Part shown: piece after piece, positions 1 through 21,670 of the stretch | Layout: every line of letters starts with the position of its first letter | Position numbering within the stretch: the first letter of the stretch is position 1 | Assembly (NCBI GenBank): GCA_949318235.1 | Contig: OX439131.1 | Span: forward strand, 26,764,903 to 26,828,902 | DNA from: Ecdyonurus torrentis | Taxonomy: Eukaryota > Arthropoda > Insecta > Ephemeroptera > Heptageniidae | Direction of reading: 5' to 3' | Length of the DNA stretch: 64,000 nt | The notes under the pieces: generated by a model | Database searches by the model: none | What the model saw: the letters and a program-made list of their open reading frames with translations, nothing else | What the model was told of the DNA's origin: nothing | Program-made: the position numbers and the translations under genes

Positions 1-383
1 AGTTTAAAGACTTAAGAACAGGGTATAAAAATCAAGTGGTGGTATTTCATTTTAGTTTGTTCACCTCTGCTATAATTATAATATATTCCACAAAACAATC
101 CAAGACTGTGATAATTATATATTGCCTCTGATGAGTGTACATTTTATTTTAAATGATATATTATAGTGAATCTCGGTGACATCAGACTGATTCTAGCCAG
201 AACTTTTTTTCCTACCCCAGCTTTGCTATAAATGTTGTTCACTTTCACTCTTTGAATAATAATAAATGTATCCTATAATATAAAATATATAATTATAAAA
301 TATTACTCTTTCATGTTTCTAGAGTAAATTAAAAACTTAAAACAATAAAGTAATATAATATATTGTATATATTTAAACTATTA

Positions 384-481
384 CAGCTCTGGCCACTAGT
401 TTAAGAACAATTTGTATAGGCAACCCGTAAGAAGATGCTGCGGCTGTCGCTGCTCTGTTCTCAAATTAGTGGCCAGAGCTG
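384..481. mobile_element. Small TA-flanked MITE, CAGCTCTGGCC family, copy 1
   Basis: The 98-bp element starts CAGCTCTGGCCACTAGTTT and ends with the near-perfect reverse complement, with TA on both sides. A related copy lies at 27354-27461. TA duplication and short terminal repeats fit a Tc1/mariner-type non-autonomous element. There is no coding capacity. Confidence 0.8.
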
Positions 482-867
482 TACCAACATATTATATTGG
501 TCAACGATGATTTATTTTGATAATTTTATTTAATATTATTTATAATATACCTATACATACAATATTTTCAGTATTTTTCAAGGGTAAATTTTAAAAGTTG
601 GCCTGTTAAATGTAGTAACTTTAATTTGCAAAAGTGAAAAAAAAAAAAAATTTTAAATATAGTTTGTCTATGGTGTTAATATATTTTGGAATTTAAGACA
701 AATTTAAGTTGTAGCAGTTTTGGGACAATTGTTTATTTTATTTCAAAGACTATATAAATACACTTTGTTTTAATTTTAGGATGAAATTATAGTGTTATGT
801 GAAGTTCATAGTTACGTAACAAAACACTCACGGTGATCTATATTTTCAATATTATCGTGCAGTTCCT

Positions 868-905
<38 letters not shown>

Positions 906-2143
906 TAGGAACCTTACATTATAGACTTGTTGGTTCAAAATTTTTATGCAATTCAAGATCATATTTTTTTATATATTATTATTATCATTGGTAAATAATT
1001 ATTATTAACAATTTTAGAATTTATTCTTTATGACAAATAAATCAAATGAGTACCAGGAAAAAAACTATTGTAGGTCATTGTAAATGACATGTATTTGTTT
1101 TAATTTTCTTGTAAAGTAAACAATTATTTTGATTCTGTGTATTATATTTATGTGAGCTTCGAGTAATGAAGTAAAATAAATATTGAAAAATATATATAGC
1201 TATATAATGTAGTATATTATAGTTTAAGGTTTCTGAAGTTGTTAAAAAAATAGAGATATTTAGAAGGAAGCAATCAACAAAAGCACCTTCATTTTTTTTT
1301 TTTCCTCCCAAGAGTTTATAAAATTATGCTTTATGCGACTAGAGTGTAGTAGTAGTAGGTTTTTTTCTCTCTCTCTGTTATAATTATGAAACAAATATAT
1401 AAGATTATTGAATATTCTTTAATAATTAATATCATCACATCAGTTTTTTTGAAATAGCTAATGATCCAATTATATATACCAAATTCATAAAATATATAAT
1501 ATAACTCATTTTAACACTGATGTTCAGCAGCAATATAAACTGTGCTATTATAAACTTCAGAATACATTGTAAAAAGTGATTAATTATGATTGTTGTTCTT
1601 TTTGTTATGTCTTTATAAAAATGAGAGATATCAAAATATCAATCTATTTTTTATGTAATTATGATTCATGTGCATAGTAGAGAGAAGAAAAAAACTAGAC
1701 TTTTTACCATCCTATATTACAAAATTACTTTTATTTTGTTAATTTCTTGATCATACATCTTCATAAGTTATTCCTCTGTTGCCCTCTATAGCTGAGCGTA
1801 AAGAGAAAATATATTATGCATTTTATAGTTTCAAAAGGATGAAGCACTTATTATAATACTTGTGTTTTCTCTCTATTATTATTATAAAGAAAACATGAAA
1901 GAAACAAAATATTAATATTCAATTTTGAGTTTTTTTTTTTATTGCTCCACTGGATTAATATGATCATTATTTTATTATGAGTTTTTTTTTTTTTTTTTAG
2001 TAATTAAAAATGAAGCAGAAAAAAAGTCTAATATTTATCCTTCATTTTGTGTTTGATACTAATAGAACTGTTGGCAAAATTAGAATTTACATTGCTTCAT
2101 TTTAAAACTTAAATAATATTTGTTGTAATAATAATTCATGTGC

Positions 2144-2302
<159 letters not shown>

Positions 2303-3369
2303 GGTATAGGCCTATAAAAAAAAAAAAAAAAAAAAAAAAAAACTAAGATACACATAGAAATTTTAGTTTTAAAAATATTAATATCTTGTTGGTGATCTGA
2401 TAATATAATTTGGAAATTAAGAAAATATTTTTATAGATATAAAATTGGCATTATATCATTATTATATGCAATAAAATTAAATAGCTTCTGTTGTTGATTG
2501 TTGATTCATGAACTATTGCTTTAAAGTCATTTTATTTGTCACATATAAAAATTTAAAAAAAAAAAAAAGTATAGAGCATAGATAAGTGCATTATGTTATG
2601 CATATGAATAGGATAAAAAGTGTGTGACTCTTATTCAAGAACATGTTTCTGCAAGATCATAATAATGTTTTTTTAATAAGGCCATGGCGTTATAAGTAAT
2701 TGCAACTTTTAACTGAAATAAATGTTTGCCTTGAATTTTTTGGATTTTTTTCTTGATATATTAATATTGGTGACTCCCCCCCCCCCCCCACCATTTATTT
2801 GGTGTTTTTAATTGTAAGTATAGAAAACTATTTCCAAAATTGTGAAAGTTTTTGCCTCTGAAATCAATTTTCAAATGAAAATTCTTTTGTTTGGAAAATA
2901 AAGGTTCTATATGGATATAACAATTAATATAACAGATATTATATTATGGTTAAAAAAAAATGAAAGAAAATATGAAGTCACTTTTCTGTTATTGGATATA
3001 AATTTTTATTTTTTGTTATGTTCTATAACAAATCCAAAACTGAATACATAATCTGACTTTTTTGCTCTCTATAATTTTTTTTTCTATAAAACTTTAGTTT
3101 TTATATAATAAAGTTATGAAAAAAAGAAATATCATTACAATTATATATAATTAAACAAAAGTATGTTCATGTAGAGTTTAATTGTTATATGGAAAATAAA
3201 GGAATTAAATAAATTTTGTAACTTAAATTATTCATTTTTGACCTGCGGGGGATATCAAATTTCCTATCTCTCTTTTTTTTTTAGCATTGCGAGACCATTC
3301 TTTATATATTATAAAGCATAATTTGATGGGCAGATAAATTTTGCAACACCTAAAAAATAACTACATAGA

Positions 3370-3765
3370 GTGGGTCGATCATGTGTATGATCGAGTGGTG
3401 TAGGCGCTGACTTGCAACTCTGTACTCCTCACCGAGCATAGGTTCGAGCCACTGCTGGGTGCGTACGTGAAGTGTGAGAGCACAACACGTTGCAATAAGA
3501 TGCATATGTTTACATGCATTCCATGATGACGCACAGTATTCGGGAGGTGCATGATTGATGTGATTGCACACCGACCAGCCTGCCTAGTTTCCATGGTTTC
3601 TCTAGGCTGTCATGGCGAATGCCGGGCTGTGTACTTATAAGGCCGTGGTAGGCCCGTGTGTGCTTTTCCATTAATTGGAAAGGATCAAAGGATCCTTACC
3701 TGTCGATAAGACAATAATGTCTTGACTGGGACTGGGTGTCTAGCACTATAACACAATATAATATA
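3370..3765 (+). mobile_element. tRNA-derived SINE
   Basis: The 5' part looks like an internal RNA polymerase III promoter taken from a Ser/Leu-type tRNA. An A-box-like stretch (GAGTGGTGTAGGCGCTGAC, from 3393) is followed by a canonical B box, GGTTCGAGCC, at 3441-3450. About 300 bp of unrelated, GC-richer body follows and ends near a short AT-rich tail. The sequence does not fold into a full tRNA cloverleaf, so this is a retroposon and not a tRNA gene. Limits are approximate; I see no second copy here to fix them. Confidence 0.65.
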
Positions 3766-4113
3766 TTATGGCAAATAAGCAAAAAAAAAAAAAAAAAAAA
3801 AAAAAATCAATTTTTTGTAATAAAAATTATATTATTATAATTTCATTCAATATATTTTAAGAATAAAAATTTAAAATCAATATAAAAAAAATAATATTTT
3901 CTATAAATTAAATTATTAATTATTAAATTAAATTCTCAAAAATTTTACAAAAGGGAATTCTGGAGCGTTCTGGAGTTATATTTTATTACATTCATGCATA
4001 CAGATCGAGCAGAGAACGACGTTCTACGACGTAACTCTTGTTGCGTTCTGTGATATGCGGTAAAATAAAAGTCAATTGACCGCATCACATTATAACAATA
4101 ACTTTTCAAGAGC

Positions 4114-4289
4114 CACGTGCATTTGTTTACTGTCAACACTTTTGTTGACGGAATCCTTGCGGTACACAAGGAAACCCCGTAGTACACAAGTTGAGACAAG
4201 GCCACGCCATTTTGGATCAGTCGTTAATTTTTGCGTGGATGCGTTAATTTTTTCGTCAAGATTTTGGATAATTTTGTTGTGATTAAGCG
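4114..4289 (+). promoter_or_regulatory. Candidate promoter and non-coding first exon of p66
   Basis: A CpG-richer patch in AT-rich DNA. It holds an E-box (CACGTG, from 4114), a YY1-type CGCCATTTT (4205-4213) and a good splice donor, AGCG|GTAAGT, at 4289/4290. The first p66 coding exon begins with an acceptor at 6392-6393, so an upstream 5' UTR exon is expected; this is the best candidate. No direct proof of transcription is visible. Confidence 0.35.
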
Positions 4290-4584
4290 GTAAGTAAATA
4301 AAGATATGATTTATTGTAATATATCAAAATAAAATAAACAATTGAAGTTTATTATATTTTTGTTAAATGCAATTAATTCACTTTCATTGTCGGTACTTTT
4401 GAAATCGATTTGTCAGACTGGAGTTTACAAATTTGGAACGTCCTTGATTGACCCCCAGGTGTGTCCACCTGTAACTCCAAAATATGGCATGTTGGGTGTC
4501 TACAAAATCGTAATATAATGGAGATTTAGAATATGAGGTTAGTTTTGCAATAAACGATGGTTAAGTTAGAAAGATTATGATGTT

Positions 4585-4722
4585 GCTTTGATGACCCGCT
4601 GGCAGCCGGCAGCGGCGGCGGACATTGATATGGGCGCACGGCATTGTGGGAGGTAAATGAGCAACTCGTCGGCCGACAATCTCGGGCTCGGGGGGCGAAT
4701 AACCTGCTGATTGCGTCGCTTG
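4585..4722. promoter_or_regulatory. CpG-rich island upstream of p66
   Basis: About 140 bp with many CG dinucleotides (for example GCAGCGGCGGCGGACATT) inside DNA that is otherwise very AT-rich. It could be an alternative p66 promoter or first exon; GGGAG|GTAAATG near 4650 is a possible donor. The open frame read on the minus strand through it is probably incidental. Confidence 0.3.
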
Positions 4723-5310
4723 CTTTGTATGTTTATTATAATCTTTGAGAAAGTGTTGTCAGAAATTTTGTGTTTTCTTATTTTATTTTGATACTTCACC
4801 AAGCGAAATATTCATTTCAAAAAAGGGGGAGTGTGCGCTAGGCTTTATTATTTGTTTTGTTCGATCTGCTTTTGAAGGCGGCCAACATAACAACAAATTT
4901 TTTTTTTTTTTTTTCTATTGCATTTTCTTTTTAATTGAATTCATCTTTTACATTATCTCCTAATTGTAAGTGTTTCTCGAAACCTGAGGTTTTTCTATGT
5001 TGTAGTTTTATTTGTTTATTGTTTTCCAATTTTTTATGTTTACATATTCCTTAATTGAATGGGTCAACACAATATATTAATATGTGCATTTTGAATACGC
5101 CATTTTTTCTCTCATTATGTATGTATTGTACATATAATTTATTTTTGTGTGTGCGACACTATGATAAGAAAAACGAAAACGTTGCTTCCGTTTGCAGTCC
5201 CTTTGTTATCGATATTATTCCAACTTTAAAGACAAACGTGTTTATATCACGTTCTACTCAAAATTACCACCTACAAATTCTTTCACCTATAATACATACG
5301 TGATCCAACC

Positions 5311-5349
<39 letters not shown>

Positions 5350-6393
5350 AATTACAATTTCCCAATGGAAATGAAAGTTGATACAAATTATGTGGTAATT
5401 AAACTTAAAAACTTTTTATGCGGTACAGAGAGTACATACAAAAATTGGGAAATGTACAATATTATATTAAACCCCTGCATATATCTTAAGGGGGGGGGGG
5501 GGAAGTAAATCGAGTTTATCGGTGATGCGTGCAAGAATAGAATACCCCTAAATTTCTATCCATTAGCATTGCGGGACCTTATTATTATTTTTATTATTAT
5601 TTTAAAAATTATGAGTGAATCATTATCAAATTTTAGTATTAAAGAATATTCTTTGAAAATTAGAAAATTAATGTAGGTACATACCAGTGTTAGCGATGTA
5701 TGGTCAGCCTGTATGTTTGAAATTAATTTTCTTATTATTTTTTTGGCATGTACATACGTACCACATTGAAGTCACAGTTATCATTCATGGTACAATTGCT
5801 AAATATTGTATTAATTGGTTCCTGTAACTTACAGTATGGTTTTATGGTGATTTATTATATAGCTTTGTGCATAAATTTTTAATTATAAAGGTATACTGTA
5901 CAAAAAAAAAAAAAAAATGCCATTATTATACTGGTAAAGTTTACAATATTGGTTATAAAAATGTCAAATCAAAATGTTTTACTTGCCAGTGTATGAAAAA
6001 AAAAAAAATAATAAAAATTATTGGGGGGGGGGGGGGGTAAAAAAGATTTGAAATCTGAAAGGTACTATAAAAGCTAGTATCTCTCAGTTTTGGAGAAAAG
6101 ATTAACCATGCCCATTGTGCACAAAGCAAAACTATTTTAGGTATTACGCAAGCTTGACAGGGGGAGGGGGTGGTCTTCTGTGTTATTTATTTTCATCAGT
6201 CATCATCATTGGGTAAATTGTGTGGTGTCTTACTGTGTCTCTAATCATAACATTTAAAGAGTCTGTTTTTAGTGATCTGATCTTATGATATATTTTTTTC
6301 CTCTGTTAAAGTTATGCTAAAATAATATAGTACTAATACTATAACAAATTTAAAATTGTTGTTGAATTATGTGAAATTCATTTCATGTTGCAG
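4723..6393. other. Probable p66 5' intron or upstream DNA
   Basis: No exon is recognised. The stretch holds poly-A (about 5313-5347), poly-G runs (about 5490 and 6024) and a poly-T run. It ends in the acceptor TTTCATGTTGCAG at 6393. Confidence 0.5.
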
Positions 6394-6422
6394 CAAATCC
6401 GTGCGCTTGTTTGTACCTGAAG

Positions 6423-16085
<9,663 letters not shown>

Positions 16086-16220
16086 TCCTCTGAAGGTAGT
16101 CCACGACAGCAGCATGGGGCAAGGAGTAGTGCAAGTAGTCATGTAGAGTCACAGGGCACCTCACCACACCATGACTCTTTGCAGCACTCTGCATCTACCA
16201 GCTGGGAGCACCAGATGTAA
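16086..16220 (+). other. In-frame open extension after the p66 stop (readthrough candidate)
   Basis: Behind the p66 TGA (16083-16085) the same frame stays open for 44 codons to a TAA at 16218-16220. The composition is coding-like and unlike the AT-rich UTR after it: rich in Ser, Gln and His, starting SSEGSPRQQHGARSSASS and ending SWEHQM. The upstream end NWKT resembles normal p66 C-termini, so the TGA is a real stop for the main product. An alternative is removal of a 36-nt in-frame segment between GGAG|GTAATA and CTGAAG|GTAGTC (16060-16095), which would delete the stop; that is very short for a metazoan intron. Confidence 0.4.
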
Positions 16221-17194
16221 GCTGTCCTTTTTTTAACTACACACATACAGTGGAGTTTGTAACCATTGCTAGCACTTCTCATTAAAAATATGACGAATTT
16301 TTGTTTTTCCATCTTCACTACTTAATCTGATTTTTTTTCTCTCTCTTCTTCTACAAATGTCAATCCTGTCTTCTGTTTTTGCTACATGGTTCAAATTTCA
16401 CTATTTGTGTACCATCTCATTTAATGTGCCCAGGATTTTGTCGATTCTTATGGCTGCTGTTGCAAATATTTACACTTTCTTTAACTCTTGGTGCTAGAGA
16501 TACCACCATTTAAACTTAAACTTGAATTTTTATTTTTGCCCTACTACACAAGAAGCTGACTATCCTACGTTTTAGATTAAGTTTGTAACTTCTCTAGAAG
16601 TGAATAGATGTTGTTTTATAAAGGCATAGAAAACATGAAACAAAATGTTCTAAACACAAAATGGGATCTACCAAAACTGATGATAATTTTTATCAGAATG
16701 TAAATGTAGCACTACAAAAGAGTTTAAAAAAAATGTAAAGTATGCAATATTCCTGTATATGACGTCATAAACAGGTAAAAACTAGTATCAAAATGTTGTG
16801 CGGGTTGCATAAATTGAAATTTTCTGATCATGATCTATGGAGCTACAGTTGGGCTTTGAGACCAATTAACGTTATTTATGTAAGTCCCATCAAGTGTTTT
16901 ATGATATAAATGCTTATGTTTCCATGTTGTCTATGCCTATAAGTAAAATTAGCATGGGCTGTTTCTTTCTTCTTTTTTTCTTTTTTTTTTTTTTAATGCA
17001 TTTTCCATTTTCTTCATGCACAATCAAAAAGACCAAAGGATGTGTTATATGAAAAGATCTGTTTATATCTGTATAATTTATAAATCTTTTAGTGTACTGT
17101 GATGATATTAATTATTGCCTGAATACTTTTGTGATATTACTTTTTTCCATCACAGTAGGAGGCTCAAACCAAAAAACACACTTTCGTTTTTAGC

Positions 17195-17231
<37 letters not shown>

Positions 17232-18638
17232 ACAAAGGTTCTTTCATTATCTGGTGGTAATCTGTTTTCCTAGTGGTCAAAGAAACTGTAGTTACTATGG
17301 AACTCTTAGAAGATTTCAATTACTGTATGATACAGAATTTGAAGCTATAACTATTGTACATAGTTACATAGTGCTTGTTTGCAACTGGAGTCGTGGATCA
17401 TTTTTTCAAATCTATTTAAACTGGGCTGTTGTTTCAAAGTCTGTATACTTGTTTGCCACTTGGGTATAAAAATAGAAATATTTACTGCATTATAATTTCC
17501 TACTTAACTTGTGTCCGTAAGTTACTTTTTGTATGTGATTTCACCCCTTTTTTGTTTTTGTACAAAATGAACTTGAATTGCTTTGCTGAAGAGTGAGTTA
17601 ATCCCCCCCCCCCTCCCTTTCTTGTTAAATACCAGGTTAAACTTAATCAAGATTGTATTGAATTCATTAAAATACAATGAAATTTTAACTTCAAATGTAC
17701 ACTTTTGCTTGAATTGAAGTTTGTTTTTGACATAATGCACTTCTTTTGTAAAATTGTACAAAATCAATTTTTTCCCTGCTCTTAAACAAATGTAGGCTTA
17801 AATAATAATGTATACCTTTTATAAAGGGACTTATTGATGTCTTATCATATGAAAAATTTTATAGTCTTTTCAAGTAGGTCATTAAAAAAATATAAAATAA
17901 TAATAATTAAAAAAAAATGTAAGAATACATACGTAAAGAAAAAAAAATACAAAAAAACAAAACATAATAATAATAATGATAAAGTGATTTTCTTTCCAAG
18001 TGGTTGTGGGTTGTTGTGCAGTGCGATCACTTGTGTTTTGGCAAAGCATGCATTGCCAAGTACATTGCTGGACAAATTCAAATGTGTTGAACAAAAATAA
18101 AAGTTATTATTGTTGCATTTTAGCCAGCGTGTTGCTCATCTGGTCTGCAATAACTTGAAGCCTCTGCCAGGCTGTCTGTGTGACTTGTGTGAATGTTTGT
18201 AAGTGTGTGATTGGCTCTTTGCAAAGGATGCCTCTATCGTGTAAGAGTGGCAGTGGTGTATTATAAATATATACAATATTATTATTATTTATCTTCAAGT
18301 ATTTGTAGAAAATATTTCATGTAGGTGACTTTCATAAAATATATTGTGAATCTTTTATTCAAATCATTTTTGTTTTCTTTTTAAAAAGCCTAAATATTTA
18401 ACTTTGAGTAAAATGATGCAATGCTGAAACGCCCTTAAGCTGCAGTTCATGGTTACCTTATGGTTTAGTAAACAAATGAATTATAAAGTAAGTAAGAATT
18501 TTCAATGATATTAATTTCTATGGTATTCATGTTATTAAAATAATAATAATAACTGTGTTCTAACTGTAAGAACATTGTATATTCAAAGAGATAAAGAGAC
18601 TACATTTATTAAATGTTTTTAAAATAAAGTTGGAATAC

Positions 18639-18640
<2 letters not shown>
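16221..18640 (+). other. p66 3' UTR
   Basis: AT-rich and non-coding, with no splice pair or conserved frame that I trust. Candidate polyadenylation signals AATAAA lie at 18096-18101 and 18623-18628; the second is followed within 25 bp by a genomic A-run. A poly-T tract lies at about 17197-17227. Confidence 0.5.
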
Positions 18641-18673
<33 letters not shown>

Positions 18674-19095
18674 CGAGATATGCATTATTGGCCTGATAAA
18701 AAAAGAAATGAGATAAACATTTTTACTTCTACAGTATTAATATTAATTAATATAAGGCCGTATTATTGAAATTTAACTATGATCCTTTGTAAAAGGTTTG
18801 ATATCATTTGAATTAAAAACTAAAAAATCACTTGGTTGGCTTCAAAACTATATTGCGTCAATAAAAGCATAATATAGTAGAGGTGGGTGTCCACCAATAT
18901 TTTCAAAGCATGATGTCAATATTATGCATGTTTCTTTAGTGAATGTCAATATTGTTCTTTGTTTGAGCGGAATCTAAGTTTGCATCATTTTTATTTTGCT
19001 AAGTGGGTACAATAATAAATTAGTACTAAAAAGTTTGCCTTTTAGATTTAGGTTCAAATTAATTGTGTTATAACACAATAGCAATCGTTTCCTCC

Positions 19096-19130
<35 letters not shown>

Positions 19131-19730
19131 ATTGATTATAATGATTATTAAAAAAATTTCTTCATAAAAACAATTATGTAGATTATGTTATTTTCAATAT
19201 TTTATTATTTTAAATCATAAACTACATTTTTTTTCTAACATATATTATGGTTTATAATAATTAAAATGTTAATATTATTCAATTTGGTGTAAGTATAATT
19301 ACTATTTTTAATTAATTATTTAATGCGCCAGAAAGTAGCTATATAAAATAAAAAGCAAATAGTTATTATTATTATTTTTTTAATTTTACTTTGTAGTTAA
19401 TTTAATTCAGCAAAACTCAACAGAAATAAATGAGCTTACCTTTTTTATGATATATAACGACAGCTTGTTTAAAGAATATTTAAGTATAATTGTCCTAGTT
19501 AAATTTAAAACTGAATTAATTTCTGCACTTGTAACATTCTTTTCAAATTATATATAATATGCACATTTGAATGTATAAGTGATAAGTTTAAACAGAATTT
19601 ATACTAAAAATTATGTTAAACTTTCTAAAAGAACCCTGTAAATATCTTGAAATTATTAAGCTTGGCACTACTATATTAAATGCTTAAAATAATATAATAA
19701 TAAAATGATATCACTGCTAAAGTTAACTAA
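18641..19730. other. AT-rich spacer between convergent genes
   Basis: Contains poly-A (about 18644-18672) and poly-T (about 19099-19126). It lies between the p66 3' end and the 3' end of the minus-strand gene. No exon is recognised. Confidence 0.6.
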
Positions 19731-21312
19731 CTATTGGAAGCATCTCTTGAAACGTTTGATGCAGAAGGGTGCTAGATGTGGCTGATCACAGCGCTGGCAT
19801 GCGGCCGCAAGGTTTGAGCAGCACAGGAAATGTCTCTTGCAACATCGTGGCCACTCGAGGGCGTCTTCACATTCGCGGCATCGGGAACAAGTAGCCCCTG
19901 TGTAAAATAATAATAAGTAATTTTTATGTAGTCTATGGATATAAAAATACAATTGGTAGTGTGGGATGTAAGATGCTCAACAATATGCAAGCAAAAAAAA
20001 AAAAAAAAAAAAAAACAACAACAACAACAACAACAATCTGACGTTAACTAAATATGTGCCATGGTAAATTATTTATATAAAAATATATACTATTTCTTAT
20101 TATTTAATATATCATATTTTTGAATTATGAACGTAGGTATATTTAAGGCGCGAAATCAGCTACTGCAGGATTTGACTAAATAGTAATAGTTATAATATAA
20201 AGAAAGAACATTCAGAAAATTTGCACAGTGATACATTATACATTAGAATATGATATCTTCATAATAATGTAAAAAAAAAAAAAAAAAAAAATGGGGGGTT
20301 ACCATGCTATCTATATCTTTAAAGGCGTAGAACACCTTGAACAAAAAACTTGCCTAATATCCTAACATACCCAAATATCAACATTATTTTGGCCGGAGTC
20401 ATTGATTTCTAATTTATTTTCCATTTACAAAATGTCAGTTGCGGGTTTACTACGTCACAGCTCGCCTGGTCCACGCGCGCGGAAACAGGTGAGCTGTGAC
20501 GTAGTAAACCCGCAACTGACATTTTGTAAATGGAAAATAAATTAGAAATCAATGACTCCGGCCAAAATAATGTTGATATTTGGGTATTTTAGGATATTAG
20601 GCAAGTTTTTTTGTTCAAGGTGTTCTACGTCTTTAATAATGATTAAACTTTAATACTGTATTATAAGTTTTAGTCCCATAAAAGCCTATGTTAATTTCCA
20701 TTAATTATTTTCTCTCTTATCTAATTGTCACAGGTTCTGAACGTTACATCATAGCTGTAGGTAGCTGTTACTACTAACTTTCAATAATGGAATCATATTA
20801 AATTTGAAAGTTTTATTTTTAAATTTTAAGATACAGCCATCTACATACAACCCTTATGTTTATTATAAATTATTATAATTAATTTTTTTTAAATCCTAAT
20901 TATTTCATGTGTCAATAATAAATAGTATGTCATAATAATTATTGACTCACCGTGCACGCACTCGTCCGCCCCGCGGCGTGCCTCCATACGTCGACATTGA
21001 AGGCCCTCCTCTCCACTAGGACACGAGGATACTTCGCCGCTGCTCAGCTCATCACCGAATGCAGCGTGTGCCTGCATTCATTCACCAACAAATTTAAGAT
21101 ATTTTATTAAAATAATACGTTAACATAAATAGAAATTTAGAACATACCTCTTTTATAAAAGCACCTGGCCTGGACAGTGATCGAACAAATTTTGAGAGAG
21201 ACGCTGAAATATAATGAGTTGTGGAATTTGTCGCTACATTTTGTGATTCCTCGCAATATATTATTACCACGAATATTGACAATAATATAGCAGACACTGC
21301 TTTCAAGTACAT
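19731..21312 (-). CDS. Secreted cysteine-rich protein, unrecognised (3 exons)
   Basis: Coding exons on the minus strand: 21312-21148, 21071-20951, 19897-19731, with introns in phases 0 and 1 and good GT-AG sites. The product is 150 residues. It begins with a clear signal peptide (MYLKAVSAILLSIFVVIIYC). A spacer with an Asn-Ser-Thr glycosylation motif follows, then a Cys-rich half. Exon 2 gives 3 cysteines and exon 3 gives 11, including two CC pairs (WPRCCKRHFLCCSN), ending FKRCFQ. Fourteen cysteines after the signal could form seven disulfides, which suggests a small extracellular ligand or hormone-like factor. I do not recognise the family and assign no function. Intron 2 contains a repeat with a nested MITE (20139-20856). 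An acceptor (TTACACAG, near 21320) sits just upstream of the ATG, so a 5' UTR exon exists. MAU2 is the divergent neighbour. Confidence 0.8.
20139..20856. mobile_element. Dispersed repeat (TTTAAGGCG...), copy 1, with nested MITE
   Basis: Starting AAGGCGCGAAATCAGCTACT and ending ATACAACCCTTA, it aligns with the copy at 37945-38277 (shared words include GGATTTGACTAAA, CACCATGCTA-like and TTTTAGTCCCATAA). It is longer than that copy because the TTAA MITE at 20323-20632 sits inside it. There is no coding capacity. Confidence 0.75.
20323..20632. mobile_element. TTAA foldback MITE (AGGCGTAGAACACC family), copy 1
   Basis: A near-perfect 310-bp palindrome with ends AGGCGTAGAACACCTTGAAC and its complement, flanked by TTAA on both sides. 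The arms meet at GTCCACGCGCGCGGAAAC. Sister copies: 28984-29189 (internally deleted) and 57542-57848. TTAA duplication fits piggyBac-type mobilisation. Confidence 0.9.
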
Positions 21313-21588
21313 TTTTCAATATCTGTGTAACAAAAATATATATATATATAATGACCCAATAAATACAATGAATTCCTAATTAGGATGCAATTATGTCAAT
21401 TTAAAACTGAGCAACGTTATTATTGCAGCAAAAGTGCAGTATTTGTAACGTTCTGTTTCAAGAGAATTGTAGTAATAGGTATTATCATGACGGCAATTTA
21501 TGAAAGTAATATGAGTTTTTGCCAATAATAGGGAGTTGCATATATTTTATACATGATCGAGAAGCGTATATAATATACTTACTTCACA

Positions 21589-21670
21589 AGTCGCGCACTT
21601 CTGTAGTTACAAAACGAGTTTGAAAGTTGACTGTGTCACACTACCTATACAGATCGTTACGTCTGCTCTG
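21589..21670 (-). promoter_or_regulatory. Candidate first (non-coding) exon and promoter of the secreted-peptide gene
   Basis: On the minus strand a good donor (GTGAA|GTAAGTATAT, near 21588) pairs with the acceptor just before the ATG at 21312. The sequence upstream of it is slightly CpG-richer. The transcription start is not visible. Confidence 0.4.

Noticed and set aside
3380..3460. tRNA gene
   Set aside because: The A-box-like and B-box sequences are present but the arms do not pair into a cloverleaf; a SINE head explains them better.
3378..3594. Minus-strand 70-codon frames
   Set aside because: They lie inside the tRNA-derived SINE and have no protein character.
18107..18298. Minus-strand frame ending AWQRLQVIADQMSNTLAKMQQ, looks like a last exon
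   Set aside because: It lies opposite the p66 3' UTR. No other exon of such a gene could be found on the minus strand and I recognise no protein; probably chance.
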